Part shown: positions 10,429-23,276 of the stretch, in pieces
Numbering within the stretch: position 1 is the first letter of the stretch
Layout of the letters: every line of letters begins with the position of its first letter
Origin: Tetrastigma voinierianum
Taxonomy: Eukaryota > Streptophyta > Magnoliopsida > Vitales > Vitaceae
Length of the DNA stretch: 64,000 bases
Direction of reading: 5' to 3'
Assembly: GCA_016808115.1 (NCBI GenBank)
Contig: JAEQBH010002196.1
Location: 1,041,381 to 1,105,380, forward strand
Position numbers and translations under genes: made by a program
Notes under the pieces: generated by a model
Database searches by the model: none
The model's input: the letters and a program-made list of their open reading frames with translations, nothing else
What the model was told of the DNA's origin: nothing

Positions 10429-11366
10429 TATCCTGTAAAAATCAAGGCAGGTTGTATTTTACCGTGACGAATGACAATCCTAACTCTGAGTATGCTTAGT
10501 TCGTTCATGGGATACGGGTAATATGAAGGCGACTGGTTGTCACACGAGGTTTCTTTGGGATTGGTGTCTTAATCTGAGCTTCTATCGAGAGTTGATGGAA
10601 GCACATGATCTCACTTACGGATTTATTATTATCGGCTTTATATTCGGACTCACTTGCTAGATTAGGAGCCAATATTCTGTTCTTTCCTCCATTGAGACTA
10701 GATTCCCCTCTAGCAGGCATAGTACCACTAGTGGACCTCCTGTCTTCCTTAGATGCGTGCCCGATTGGCATCAGTGAAACACTCGATCTATTATGCCCAT
10801 GATTCTTTGTACCAAAAATACCATGTCAGGGCTCCTTTCAAGTAACACTAGAATCTATTCTACAAGCGCGATGATATTTATTAGAGAAGATATGTATTGG
10901 CTTACAATACTAATTGGTAAAGCGATATCGGAATGATGGCGCAAAAAGAGTAATTGACTGACAGTCTTATGTCTCTCGGGATCCTCGAATTTTCGTCTTT
11001 CTAGTAAGGTATGCACTTTGGAACCGGAAAACGCGTAGTTTTACCCCATTTCTCAAATGCCGAAGACGATAAATCAACCAGTGGTTGTGAAGGCGCGCTG
11101 GCCTTGGCTGTGACGGCTATGACATAAAGCGCCCACGAGGTACGAAGCGAGGCCCATAGCCCATGACGCACGGAAAATGGAAAAGCGCGCCTTCTGACGA
11201 GCTCTCCTGGCGCGCCTCCCGGAGTGCGGGTAAGTCGTCTTCCTCAGATCCTCTTCTTCTTCATCTTCCTCTTCATCTTCCTCTTCTTCTTCCTCTTCAT
11301 TTTTCCATTTTTTCTACCGGCGTCGGGAATTGCAAGAACGAAAGTTCCTGTTCGCTGCAAACCAGA

Positions 11367-11670
11367 CCAAAACGACGTCGTTTGGTCTCTTTGAGACATA
11401 AAACGACGTCGTTTTCTATTCTTTATTTTATTTTAAACTTGCTCTGGCTTGACGTCGTTTTGGATTTTTTAAATCATTTATCGGCAGCGTCATTTTGGAT
11501 AGTGATTTAAAGCAGGTTTAAGCGGCGTCATTTGAGCGCCACGATCAACGGCGTCGTTTGAAGCGCCCGCGATTCTTGACGTCGTTTTGGGCGCTCGAGT
11601 GTTAAAAAAGAAAGCGTTACGGCATACAAAAGCGGCGTCATTTTGTACCGAAAGGCGGCGGCGTTTTACG
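11367..11670. repeat. cluster of nine CGNCGTC(G/A)TTTT motifs (hAT subterminal repeats)
   Basis: Copies begin near 11367 (full palindrome CCAAAACGACGTCGTTTGG), 11400 (AAAACGACGTCGTTTT), 11451, 11482, 11521, 11548, 11577, 11631 and 11656. Most are in plus orientation and the first two are palindromic. They sit just upstream of the hAT transposase remains, where hAT elements usually carry clustered transposase-binding repeats. The binding role is an inference. Confidence 0.6.
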
Positions 11671-12377
11671 TGCGGGAGCCTAAACCTCGACACATTTATA
11701 CCTCCGAACCAAAGCTTCGCCATTTGCTCCATTTTATTTTGCTCAGTTCAAATGAAACAAAGAAGATACCTGCTTTGCCCAGGCTGCTGTCTGAGTAGAA
11801 AAAGTAGAAAATCAACCAAATTAGCGAGAAAATTGCAAGAAAATTTTGGAGAAAAGGAAAAATCTCTCACTTCCATTGGTATTTGCTTCCTTTCTCTACT
11901 TTTAAATTTTTTTTCTTCACTTTATTGATGCTATTGGTTCATGATTAAGATTATGTAAATGAGTAATGATTCTCATGATTCTGACTCATTTATTTTACTT
12001 TAATAGTAAAATGACATGACTGCATGAGTCATATGACTCATTGTTTTTTGATATTTTACACAATATATAACCAGATTGGCATTTTGAATTGTGTGTTGTG
12101 GTGATTTGTTTTTTAAAGTTGGAAGAAGAAGGAAGAATGGATTGTAATGCAATGAAAATGAGACTCAGAGTTAGCTCTACAACTACTTGTGGAAGTGAAG
12201 AAAGAAAGGACAGGATGGAAATAAGCTAGGTTACCTAATAGACAAGATTTGAATACAATTATTTGTATCTTTTGTGATAAAGTAACCAAGGAGGCATCTA
12301 TGAACCCTGAACAACATCTTGTTGGTGAATGAAAGAAATGCAAAAATATCACGAGGCTGATTCATATTGAAACGAAG

Positions 12378-13135
12378 ATGGAAAGATTATATAGACTGGG
12401 AAAAAAAAAAGAATCTAAAAGGCAATTGAAAATGAGAAATGAAGATTTGTATGAAGATTTTGAAGACATTGATGAACAAATTGAAAGTAGAAGAGTTGCT
12501 TATAATATTACACGTGGAGGAAGTAATAGAGGTAGAGGTAGTGTGAAAAGATCTAGAGAGAAAGGGCCGATGGATCATTTTTCACCCACCCAATGCAGGC
12601 GGTAGTTCAAAATAAGTGGGAAAATGACTAGAACTACCCCAAGATAGCTTCTGAAGGAAGCGAGGAAGAGCTTGCTCTCTTATTTGAGTGGATGTATGAT
12701 CTTTTGCCATTCCATTTAATATGGTCACGTATCCAGTTTCCAACCCGTGATTGAGGCTATTGGTCAATATGGTGTGGGGATGAAGGACGGCTCTTTATGA
12801 GGTAAGGGTTACTCACCTTAAGAAGAGTTGGAGCTTCTGAAAGATTCCATAAAGAGGATCATGAAATGGAATGGAAAAATAATGGATGCTCCATTATGTC
12901 GGATGGATGGACCGATAGGAAAGGAAGAACTTTGGTAAACTTTTTAGTGAATTGTTCTAAGGGAACCATGTTCATGGAATCCATTAACGTTTCTTCAATG
13001 ATTAAGACGGGAGAGAAGATGTTTGAACTACTTGACAGAGTGGTGGACGAGTTGTTGAAGAAAACAGTTGAGTTATCACAGGATAGTCACTCAAGCTATA
13101 AGATGGCAGGTAATAAATACTACTCTAGGACTTGA
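12378..13135 (+). pseudogene. hAT transposase, N-terminal and DUF659 remains
   Basis: There are two open blocks. The first (12378-12605) is basic and acidic with KRSREKGPMDHF, the linker after the BED zinc finger. The second (12866-13135) carries the DUF659 signature SDGWTDRKGRTLVNFLVNCS, then GTMFMES and the DSHSSY motif. Between and after them stops and shifts abound, and the BED finger itself (expected around 12240-12310) survives only as 'CIFCDKVTKEASMNPEQHLVGE'-like pieces. In active elements the product cuts and pastes the transposon. Confidence 0.75.
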
Positions 13136-14280
13136 ATAAGTAAAATTTTATTGATTTTAATATATGAATGATGTATTTTAATTTATTATATAACATGATG
13201 TAGGGAGGATGTTGCAAAAAAGCGCAATTTGTATTGGGCGCCATGTGCCGCACATTGCATTGACTTGATATTGGAAGACATTGGAAGCTACGAACATTAG
13301 AACTGGAAGGCCATACCACTAAATGCTACATTTATGCTTGGATTCGAAATTTTGCTCGACATGATGAGACATTTCATCTTTGGACAAAGAGATTGCTTAG
13401 GCCCGGCCCAAAGCCTTTGTTCTTCTTTCGTCAGCGTTTTCACGCTTACGCCAGGCAAAAAATAATTTGTTCTAGAGTGCGGAGATAATTCGAAGTAGAT
13501 GGGCGAAGGAGCGAAAGGAAGAATGTAGCTAAGGCGGTCCTTAATGCCTTAACTGGAATACTATCATATTTTGTTTAAAGATTTCAAGTCCTCTTGTTCG
13601 CGTGCTTTGGCAGTTTGATGGTGAAAAAAAAGCTCTATGGATACATATATGAAGTATGAAATTGAAATTTAGAAAACTATTGTGAAAAGTTTTCTTGGTA
13701 ATGAAATCTGAGGAATGTCGAAATCATTGATAGGAGGTGGGAGGTCAAACTTCATCGGCCTTTAGCGGTGGTGCTTCTTGAACCAGTCTTCTATGATAAA
13801 CAGGAGTTGGAGTATGATGAAGCCATTATGAGATAATTATATAAATGCGATGAAGAATGATAAAGGATGATACGAGAGAAAGGCATGGGCGAATTGAGTA
13901 TATATAAAGGCGAAGGAGTATTTGGAATGGACTCGGCTATTAGGAAAGGAGACGAAGCAGGGTTAGTTACTTATTTTTTAATTTGATTTATTATATTATA
14001 TTTTTAGATACTAGAAAATAGGTAATTGTTTCAGATTTCATCACTAAATCATTTATATCTACCATCTATATTCTAATTTGAATGGTGGACTTTATTTGGA
14101 GCTTGGCTCCAAATTTAGTTGTCGTGAAATTCCTTAACTTTAACATATAGTGCATCGATGTGAAAGAATTGGAGTATCTTTAACGTAAAGTAATATTATG
14201 TGCTTTAAAAACATTAAAAAATTATTTTAAGTTTAAAAAAAATGAGTAATAAAGTATTTATGTGCTTATAAATTTTGCAG

Positions 14281-14740
14281 ATCCATACCAAGAGGAGAAA
14301 TAGATTAGAGCACCAACGTTTGAATGATTTGGTGTACATAAAGTATAATTGAGCCTTGAAGAAAATACAATGACGTATTACCATTGATTGATAATCTTGA
14401 AAGAAATTGATGAGAGCATGAGCGGTTGATAGGAAGAATGAATGATGAAGATTCGTGATCATGTAGACGCCGCAGATGATTTAGTGTTTGATGATGACGA
14501 CTTGACGGGGTGATGTTGCTGAAGCAGTGGTGAGAACTGGAATTTGATACCTAGAGCTGACGGCTCGAGCATGTTGCCATCATGAGGAGATGACCACGAC
14601 TTGAGCTCACAGACTCATGCCTTCTCTTTCATTGATAGATGAAGATGAGAGAAATGGATTATTGGGGAATGAGGAGGATGAGGAAGGTTCTGATGATGAT
14701 GATGATCATTATGTGGATGTGGAGGATAGATGAGGATTGG
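14281..14740 (+). pseudogene. hAT transposase C-terminal dimerisation region, decayed
   Basis: It reads KRRNRLEHQRLNDLVYIKYN, then after several stops an acidic low-complexity tail (GAT/GAA-rich, 14640-14730), as in the C-termini of BED/DUF659 hAT transposases. No open frame longer than about 30 codons matches the family here. Confidence 0.65.
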
Positions 14741-15887
14741 GTTGTTGTAGACAAATTAATTCTTTAATGTGTTGTGTTTGGATGATTTATGAATTTGGAC
14801 AAGGGATATGTGTTTGCATGTTGACATGTTATATTGACAATTTCTATGGATTTTTAAAAACTTTGCCGATGGGATTTGTTAGATTTGTTGACATGTTTTA
14901 TGAATTTTTATGCTTAGAGGTATTGTTTATGTGTTTTTATTGATTTGATTGATATTTTTGATGATATTTGATGATAAATGATTGTTATAATTGATTATAT
15001 TTCTAAAAATATTTATGTAAAATGAGTTAAGCCTTACATAAAAAAAGCCCGTACCTTAAGAAACCTTCTTTGGCTATGGATCGAACACGTATTTTCTTTG
15101 AGATAAGAAGATTCCCGTGTTTACTTAGCATAACTTGATGGTATCTTAGCGTCCACGAGCCCTTTATGAAGTGGGCTGCGAAGAAATGCCCAGAGATGAG
15201 ATCATTTAGTCGCTCCAGTGATAACGATATCATCTACATACTATCGATAGAATGATCACCTGCTAAAATGGGTTAAACGCAGAGAGGCCAATTAGTGGTT
15301 TGTACTCTTCTGCGTCTTCAGAGATTCACCAGCGGCTTGGTTGAATTTGCAGGCCACGCATGTGGACTCTATTTGAACCACGTAAAGACTTGAGGCAATG
15401 AGCCCTCCACTATCTCCCCCTGAGCAACAAACCACAGGTTGCTCCGCCCTGCATCATCTCACTCACAAAGAGGTCTACATGTAGAGAAGAAGTGCTTATG
15501 TGGGTGGTGGGATCCGTTAGGTGAGCGTGAGGGAAATAAAGTCGAGAACGGATAATAAATGCTTGCTGACGGGGGACAAAGTGTCGGAATGAGTCAGCCA
15601 TGGAGTGCAGAGCATACGCACCAGCGTAGGCCAGACTTTCAATCGAGCAATGGAACCATCGGGATTAACGCTTAGCTATGTGGCACAATGACGACGATGG
15701 CTTTCTTCTCGGCTTAAATTAAGCAGACCAGTCTAAGTACCGTTGTCGTCAAGCGTCTATCTGCCATCGCACTTTGCCGGTAGGGTAGTGGGGGCGGAAA
15801 CTTGCAGGCGAAATAGAGTCTAAGGATGCGATAAAGAACACGAATGTGATGAACATGAGGAGCAAAAGGAGGAATCGGATGAACACA

Positions 15888-16526
15888 CTAGTTGCAGCTA
15901 CAGTGCCAGGAGAAGATCATCGTGAGAATTGGATCTAATGTAAAGCCGCGGTGGTGGGAGGGCTTGAGGCTACAGGGGGTGTTGGCGTCGAGTGTGAACT
16001 GAGTGGGAATAAGAATCGGTCGGGAGAGGCGATGGGTGAGAAGCTGAGTATAAACAAGCAAGTCATCTTCCTCCCCTTGACTCGTGTGGGTCGAAGGTAA
16101 AGAAAAAGTACATTCTCGAGAAGGTGACATCGTAGAAACTAAATACTTCTGAACTAGAGACGATAAATGCATAAGCAACCGAACCCAGGGAATAACAGGG
16201 AAGATACCTTGACTTAGGATCAGAGTTTAGACCCACCTTGAATGAACATCTGGAACAAAATGAATTTTTGAATGCTCCAGAGGCTCAATAGAAAATAGAG
16301 GTTTATTTGGAAAAAAGATGTGATATGGAGTGTCCCAATTCAAGATTGAGGAAGTTTTCCGGTTAATAAGAAAGCAAGTGGTGGAAACAACATTGAGCCA
16401 GAAATGCTTGGGCACATGCATTTGAAAGAATAGAGCTCGGGTAGTTTCAAGGAGATGTCTATTCTTCCTCTCAGCCACTCCATTTTGGGAAGGGGTATCG
16501 ACAGGAAGTCGATGAAGGGATGCCAT
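15888..16526 (-). pseudogene. Copia-A integrase core and C-terminal part
   Basis: Right piece (16227-16526): VDTPSQNGVAERKNRHLLET, HVPKHFWLNVVSTTCFLINR and DTPYHIFFPNKPLF. This is the integrase segment with the catalytic-Glu region of Ty1-copia. Left piece (15888-16178): SRECTFSLPSTHTSQGEEDD, the integrase-to-RT linker, in another frame. The N-terminal HHCC zinc finger lies further right in broken frames. Confidence 0.8.
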
Positions 16527-18002
16527 TTTTGAGCATAGATAGATTATTGTTTTGGAAACATATTATTTAACATTATCACTTCTTAAGCGACATAAAGGCA
16601 CGTAAATTAGAAAATAACTTTCAGGCGGTTTCATTAGATATAATCAGTGGTTCGTGAATAATCATCAGCAAAAAGTGACAAAGATATCGAAACCTAGTTG
16701 GGGACCTGACTTTTTAATAATGGAAGAGAGGGTAGCCCGATTGTGTGATGTGTCTCAAATGGTGTAGTAACACGAGGAACAAGCGACACATGTCTCGGTC
16801 TTGCATGATCAGAATGTAGAGACCCCAGGACTCACATCCTCTACCCGATAATTTTGTAAATTAAATAAGATCTTAAAGAGACAAAAATCAGGAAGAATGA
16901 GATATAACATTTAAGTGCTCTGAGGTTAATTTGCTCATGAACATAATATTAAAGAAATTAGTTAAACTGAGCCGGATGATAAAGGGAGAGAGTTGGGGGT
17001 GGAAAAATTGTGCTTGACCGAAAACGCATGGCTTGTGACCACGTCTACGAAGTGTGAAGTTGAGCGTGATTAAAAGGTAGATAATAATTTAGAATTATGT
17101 CATGTGATTTGTGGCTCACAGAATCGATAGCCAATTCGGAGGATGAAGAGGCAAAGGCATTTATTGGTTGCGACTCGATAAAGAATCGGAGTAGATGGAG
17201 ACTTTAATGGTTCTGATACCCAGTGGAACTGACAAATTCTTCCTACGTGATGGTAGTGATGAGTGTCTGTTAGTGGAAGCTCGCGGCGGGCCAGACTCTG
17301 ATTCAGACTCACATCGGCACCTACAGTCTCATATCACGTATCCCGAGACATGGCAGCAATATTAAACGGCTTTCCCTCCCGGGCTTGTCCCTCACAGAGT
17401 TACCAGGGACCACCACTTTGTGTTGTTGCTTCTACAACTCACCCGTGTTAGGCCAGCGAGAGGCCTTTGCTCATTTGGGCAGATGGAAGAGTAGATGAGG
17501 AGGTCTTTGTGCAAAGTATCCTACTGAATGTTTCTTGGAAATATGAGATCTCTGGGTTGGACAGAATTTGCGCCTTAATGGACTCGTACTTCGAAGGGGC
17601 TTATGGTAGGGATTCATAGCCCGACATTTGTTACATTGAGCCTACTAAACCTTAATACGGACCTGAGGGTAATAGTGTATTCGAGTTCCTCATATGTCTT
17701 CTTATAGTCCGTGAAAAGTTTATAGTGGTGATCTTGTTTCGGTGCGAGTAAGGCTCTACGCATGAATATCACGAGAAATGTTTGCTTTGCGGAATATTCA
17801 AATTTCAAATATTCCATTAATTCCTTAACATATTCACGGTGATTAATGAGAGTAGTACTTCTTAGTCGATGGAATTACGGATTTGTAGAAAGAACGGACA
17901 TCATCCTACTCAAGCCATGGAAGTGTGGATCATCTGTGGGAGGTCAGCAGAAAAACGATTGACCATACAAATACTCCTCAAGTAGAGGTGGATTGTTTTA
18001 CT

Positions 18003-18341
18003 TCAATCCGAGTAGTTGGGACCAATCAGTTTGTCCTCCGTGATCTTTGACATCATCGGGGCCACTTCAGGCGTTGAAACAGGCTTCTTATCTTTTGAAG
18101 AATTTGAACTACTCATTAGGAAGCCAAGGAGAGAAGTTAGGGACAAAGTAAACCTCCCAAAATCAAGAACACAGAGGCCTCTTGAAAAACTGTCAGCCAG
18201 CTGCGTCAGTGAAGAAGAAAGAGTTTGAAGGCGGTGTTGGGCGACCTGAAGCACCTCTGGATGCTCTTTGCAGTTGAAGGGATCAGAATCTTGAGGCCCG
18301 AAGCTGGGGCAGTGGGAGCAGTCACGGAGACCCGGAATCAT
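18003..18341 (-). pseudogene. Copia-A gag start
   Basis: The frame contains MSSSNSSKDKKPVSTPEV, then MMSKITEDKLIGPNYSDW, the conserved N-terminus of plant copia gag ('KL.G.NY..W'). Everything right of about 18128 is leader up to the primer site at 18691-18704. The frame is lost shortly after the W. Confidence 0.7.
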
Positions 18342-18704
18342 ATGTCAGATAAAGTGTTGTCGGTCCTAATTTGTTTTGAAAGACCTTGTCGGCCGAGCAG
18401 GGAGGCGGAGTCTTTGGAAGGGTGTGTCGACTTAGGCGACTTTGGTGGGGTCGTGTCGACGGCGGAGTCCTTAAGCGCGTGGGGGGAGGGCCAAAACTGA
18501 AGATTCGTGCGTGTGGGCCACGCTCTCACTTTCCGGCCACCGGAGTTGGTAGCCACCTTTCGTTGGGCTGCTGGCGATCCCTCTGGAGCGGCCCGGTGTC
18601 ATCCCCCTTCTCTACAGATGGGTGTTTTGAAAACCTTTACGACCTTTTCCTCATTCACGGAATTCTTCCCAATTTAACCAGTCAGGGCCTGAGCTGCGAT
18701 GCCA

Positions 18705-19000
18705 TGTAGAAAGAATCAAAGAGAGGAATTGGAGGGGAAAAGGAATTCCTTGTGTTTGCATTGATTCATTGTGAATATATATCACAAGATTGATCTAACC
18801 TTCTTTAATAGATTACAACTCTGTAATGAGATTCACAATAGGTTCTGACTGTTGTAAGCCAAAGTAGATTATGCATTATAGCCTTTCTCCCCCTCGAGTT
18901 GGAGAATAGATATTTATCGCCTTGACTTGTTACAAGAATAATTATTTCGATCCCCCTTTAAGGTTTGTGAAATATCTCTAATTGTTTTCTAGTCTTTACA
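18705..19000 (-). repeat. Copia-A 5' LTR
   Basis: It starts TGTAGAAAGAATCAAAGAG beside the decayed primer site, and its best TG...CA end is at GTCTTTACA (18992-19000). It contains CCCCCTCGAGTTGGAGAAT, the typical wording of this plant copia LTR family. The bases just right of it (19001-19016) resemble those right of the 3' LTR, so the outer border is uncertain by about 20 bases. Confidence 0.7.
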
Positions 19001-19049
19001 TATCCTATAAAGATCAACCTAGCTGAATCTTCTCCTGAAGCAAATGATC

Positions 19050-20513
19050 TCTATCTCAGCGTATTTGGTCGTTTCATGAAATGTCGGGTTAGATGCTATA
19101 TGCATTACTAACTTGGTTATCACACTAGCTTAGCGGTATTGAGGTTTGATGTTACTTCATCGATAGTGACATATCCACATGATCCATCTGAGGACGTGTG
19201 CATGGCTCATGCCAGGCTCCACCTTGATCGCGAGACATGATTTGCTTCTTACTTGTGAGTTTAGATTTCCGCAGAAAAGATCTGATATGGTAGAGGTGGA
19301 TCTCTATGTTCCTTAGATCATGCCTGATCAGTTAAAAGCACTCAATTACGGTATGTCGGTAGCCCAGCATCTGATGATACGTCGGGAACCTTTTCGAATG
19401 GCGTAGGGTATGCTCTATGGGCATGATAATGAAATGCGGGAGATGACATTTGTGTGTGAAACACTTGTTGAATAAGCAATATTGTAAGATAATTAAATTT
19501 CTGACTAGTCATACGTATTTCTCGAGGTCTTGAATAGGTTTCTTCATAGTGATCTTGCACATACGATTTGGCACTCGATTTCTACATCTTAGATAACCGT
19601 CGGTGCATATTTCTGATGAGATAACAAAATTCTCACGTTCCACTTCTCATGACACAACACTAAGAAATACTTAGATTCCTAAATCCTTTTGTGTGCTTGA
19701 CTTTGAAGAGAAAGGATTTAGAGATAATATAACTTTAGAGTCACTCCCGATTATTAATGATATCATCACATACACTACTGATAGAATAATAACACCCCAA
19801 TTAGATTTTATAGAAGATAGGTGGTCGGACTTGCTCTTATGCGAATGTCTCGAGTCTTTGTTGAATTTGTGAAGCCGGCGGGGGCTGTTCAAATATCTGA
19901 TTTTCGAGGTGACACATCTTTCTATCTCTCTTTGAGCAATAGACAGGAGGTTGCTCCATGTAAATTCTTTTTAAAGATCTCAATGTAGAAAGAGCATTCT
20001 TGATATAAGGCGATCTTGAGTCAATCATAAGAAGCTGACAAAGAAATAAATAGACAAGCAGGACGGTGAGTTTAACTCTGAGAAAAGTATAGTAATGATA
20101 TCGCCAAAATACAGGCATGGCCGCTACAGCATGAAGGACCTTTAATCTGTAGAGATCCATCAAGATTAAACTTTAATGCAAACATCGGCAATGACAATAG
20201 CCTTCTTTCCAATGGGTAAAGGCACGAGTCCAATGTACCATTATCATCTAAGCTGCATTTCGTTCACGCCTTCATGACGGGGTGAGATAAAGCCTCGGGG
20301 CAGTGTTAGGAAGAGATAGAATCCAACAATCTGATAAGGAACAAGAGGAAGACGACAAATGGTTATAGGAAACAAAAAAAGAGATTGGGTGAGCACACTG
20401 ACGTTTACCTTTACGGAGAGCAATTGGAAGATCATTATTTTGGACTGGAATTGTGTTTGAATTTCAGCATAAAAGACACTAAAATGAGAAAAAAACTCAT
20501 AACGACTTTTCAT
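19050..20513 (-). pseudogene. Copia-B polyprotein: integrase to RNase H remains
   Basis: From right to left: IQTQFQSK (integrase, about 20460); LFLCQLLMIDSRSPYIKNAL and RIYMEQPP (reverse transcriptase, about 19970-20060); VVYVMISLIIGSDSK (the YVDD catalytic motif, damaged, near 19770); FNYLTILL; and finally HIASNPTFHETTKYAEIE (RNase H, 19060-19130). Order and spacing match Ty1-copia. No frame stays open for more than about 110 codons. Confidence 0.75.
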
Positions 20514-20519
20514 TAGATA

Positions 20520-22850
20520 AAGCCAAGTGACACGAGAGACATCGTCAACAAAATTAACGAAATACTTAAAAACTAAAAGTGGGAACTTATATTGAGCAAG
20601 GACTCAGCATCATAATGAACTAACTCAAAAGAAGTAGAAACTCGTTTATTGACTCTGGGAATTTCCAATCGCACGATGGAAGTTTATCATATTGACATTA
20701 AGTGACAATTTTGAGTTCGGTCAGTTGGGCTAACTTGGAATGACACGAAATTAGAGTTAGGTTGGGCTTTGGTCTATTGGCACGAAAAACCCGGGGCTAA
20801 ATTTTGCACAGGCCAGTTATTGACCTTAGGAGTGGTTTCATCTTGGCCATGTTATCAAATTGAAAAAAAATTTTTGCCCCCTTAGGCCTTAGCCCTTATT
20901 TGTTCTTCTATTTCACTGCATATTCCTCTCTCTCTCAAATCACTCCCATTAGGCCTAGCCTGCTCTATCTCTTCTCTCTCCGCCCATCCCTGTTCTACCA
21001 ATTTCTACTACCTAGCACCTGAGCTACTACCATTGCCCTCTTCTTCCTTTGATTTCCACCCTTGCAGGAAAGAGATCTTCCCCTCCTCCCTTCCTTTCCT
21101 TCTTCCTTCCTCTCCTCCTCTCTATTCTTCTTCTTCCATCTTAATTTCCTCCATTTTTCATTCATAGTTTGAGGATAGGAGAGGAGGAAAAAACTCATGA
21201 TTTCTTCCTCCTCCATTTTTATTTCTGTAACTCTTATTTCTTTCTTTCCCAGTCCCTTACTATTGTCGGAATGGCGTAGATCGCGGTTGATGTCTCAGTC
21301 GGATAGACATCCCGTAGATGAAATCCGGTAGCTGAAGGGAGTCTCGACCGTAGCTTGTGCGGCTGCGGCTTTGGGTGAGGCAACCCATTATTTAAGTGCA
21401 CGCTTTGTGACCTTGAAATTTCTGGAAGGAGGTTGGTTTCTTGATGGATTTGTAGAAGTCATAAAGAGAGAAACATGAAGGGTGAGATACAGAGAAGACA
21501 CGTATTCTAGAGAGAGATGGAGTGACGTGGAGTGCAGAGAGAAGAGGGAGTAGTGAGAGAGTGGGTGAGATCAATTTGAATTCTATTGGCTGGAGAGGCT
21601 TCTAGAAGGCCCAATCATCCTTAGATCCAGTTCATATTGATTACTGAAGTTTCCTTGGATGCTAAGGGAAAACTGAAAAGAAGACTCATGTGACTCACCC
21701 TCACTTCCCTCCGCCACGTGTCCCCCCTATTATTTCAACTCTCATTACGTGTGTGCGTCGAATAGCCCGATGACTTCACAAAAATCATTCAACAATTCTT
21801 GAAATTTCAGAATCGGTTTATAAAACAAAACCCATTTAAGTATAATGATCTTTAGTTTATCTGAATAAAAATTTTAAATTTTTTTCTTATACATTGAAAT
21901 TTGGGGTGGCTTTGCTAGCTCGTGACAGGCTTAGAGTTGGGTTGGGCCCGACAAAATAATATTGATATAGATTAAGGCTTGCCTTGGTCTAGCTGGTTTG
22001 CCACCCAGCTCGTGTGGGCTGCCACGAATTGCGGCTCTAATTAACATGACTCGCTGATTGATGAGAATGGTAGAAAGCGAGGATATAACCTTGACGAGAG
22101 AGATGGATGACCTAGCGTGATGTAATTCGAATGGGGTAGCGATTCTAGAACAAGCGATAGACTTTGACTTGCTGTTTTGAGGATGTAGAGACCCCAGTTT
22201 GCCTCCTCTACCCGATAATCAGTTTAGATTTAAGATTACGAATCAAGCGATAATCGAGGAAAGAATGAGATATTGCCGATTAAATTGTGCAGTGAGTTTA
22301 CTCATAAATTAAATTAAAGGAATTGTGGTAAATTCGAACATGGAAGTGATGATTAGAGGAGTCGGATGGGTGTCACGACGAGGACACAAGATGTTGACCC
22401 ATTTACAAGGGTAATGGTAGAGGTAGAAGGGTGAGACTGAAACATAGTAAATAAATTGGAATTACTTGTCATGTGGTCGGTGACTCTAGATTCAATGACC
22501 CATGTGGAGGAAGAGGAAATAAAACATGTGTTAGTTTTACCTTACTCGACGAATGTTGTGATAGAAGTAGATGCAAACTTAAGTAATTTAGATAATGAGC
22601 AAATTTGAAATCTTCGATTTTATTATGCAACCTAAGATTCCGGCGTACATGTCTGGATTATGGCTATAATGACATCTGACTCCTCTGTAGTTTCTTGTTA
22701 GTTATAGAGCGGATCCTAACTTCGAGCAAGCCTGCGAAAAATCCAAAATACGAAAACTAGGATCCTAACTAGCAAGTACACCTTTCCATGAAAAACACTA
22801 CACACAGTGGATTTGGCTCCCAAAGGCAAATCACTTCTTCTCATGTATTT
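20520..22850. other. Copia-B interior, protein-coding traces largely unreadable
   Basis: By position this should hold the gag, protease and integrase N-terminus of Copia-B, but I can read no convincing motif. It contains pyrimidine-rich low-complexity DNA (about 20930-21250) and possibly further insertions. No host gene is seen. Confidence 0.5.
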
Positions 22851-23276
22851 GAATCTCAAAGAAATCAAGGAAAAAAAAATGAGAAAAACCTAGAAAACTG
22901 GGTTCTTTCGGAGACAGAAAGAAGCAAAAGAGCACTTTTTCGATGACGGTGAGGGACGGAAGTGGTCCAAGGAGGCGCATCGGCATGCGGCAAGTCCAGT
23001 GTAAGAGACGCGTCACTGGAGGTGCCCCCACATGTCGGCATGTGGGGAACATGGTAGTTTCTTGCGGTGGCACATGTGGCTCACACGCACTTTTTAGCCA
23101 CTGGACTTGGTGGTGTGGGTTGTCGGCGGCCAGCGCACCTTCCTGTCTGGATGGTGTCACCCCACGCTCCCTCGATGTGTGTATTTCAAAACACCAACTT
23201 GCGACCTTGTTATGTATTTCGAGAGATGCCTAAATTTCTTCCTTGTTTTGGCTCAAAGTGAACCTAGGCTATGATA

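Larger units (their letters stand above)
11080..15020 (+). mobile_element. hAT DNA transposon (BED/DUF659 type), degenerate, inside Copia-A
   Basis: Left end: GCGC-rich subterminal DNA (11090-11230), a CTTCAT/CTTCCT microsatellite (about 11240-11300) and a cluster of CGACGTCGTTTT-like motifs (11367-11670). Transposase remains follow: a basic and acidic region, KKKESKRQLKMRNEDLYEDF (12400-12600); the DUF659 start WKNNGCSIMSDGWTDRKGRT (about 12875) to GEKMFELLDRVVD and DSHSSYKMAG (13110); WNTIIFCLKISSPLVRVL (about 13550-13610) after a frame change; and the C-terminal hAT dimerisation region RRNRLEHQRLNDLVYIKYN (about 14295-14350). A 3' UTR-like AT stretch leads to about 15010, where Copia-A reverse transcriptase resumes. 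Ends are approximate. Many stops make it inactive. Confidence 0.75.
10162..19000 (-). mobile_element. Copia-A: Ty1-copia retrotransposon nested in Copia-B
   Basis: The LTRs at 10162-10428 (3') and 18705 to about 19000 (5') both start TGTAGAAAGAATCAAAGAG and can be aligned over most of their length. Left of the 5' LTR, GAGCTGCGATGCCA (18691-18704) is a decayed TGGTATCAGAGC primer site. The minus-strand order is: gag start MSSSNSSKDKK...EDKLIGPNYSD (18003 to about 18128); integrase VDTPSQNGVAERKNRHLLET (about 16440-16510) with a C-terminal part at 15888-16178; and reverse transcriptase traces NPDGSIARLK and YVDDIVIT (near 15220-15240). A hAT element then intervenes, followed by EDPERHKTV, CYLKGA and RNase H DRRSTSG...SESEYKA (10505 to about 11000). 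All frames are heavily broken. Confidence 0.85.

Noticed and set aside
11163..11928. 115- and 113-codon frames at the hAT 5' end
   Set aside because: They consist of the CTTCAT microsatellite and the CGACGTCGTTTT motif cluster; no protein similarity recognised.
18225..18709. Plus-strand frames of 91 and 107 codons
   Set aside because: They lie antisense in the leader between the Copia-A primer site and gag; low-complexity and without motif.
22831..23261. Frames on both strands right of Copia-B
   Set aside because: This is the Copia-B leader, similar in wording to the Copia-A leader; no coding evidence.
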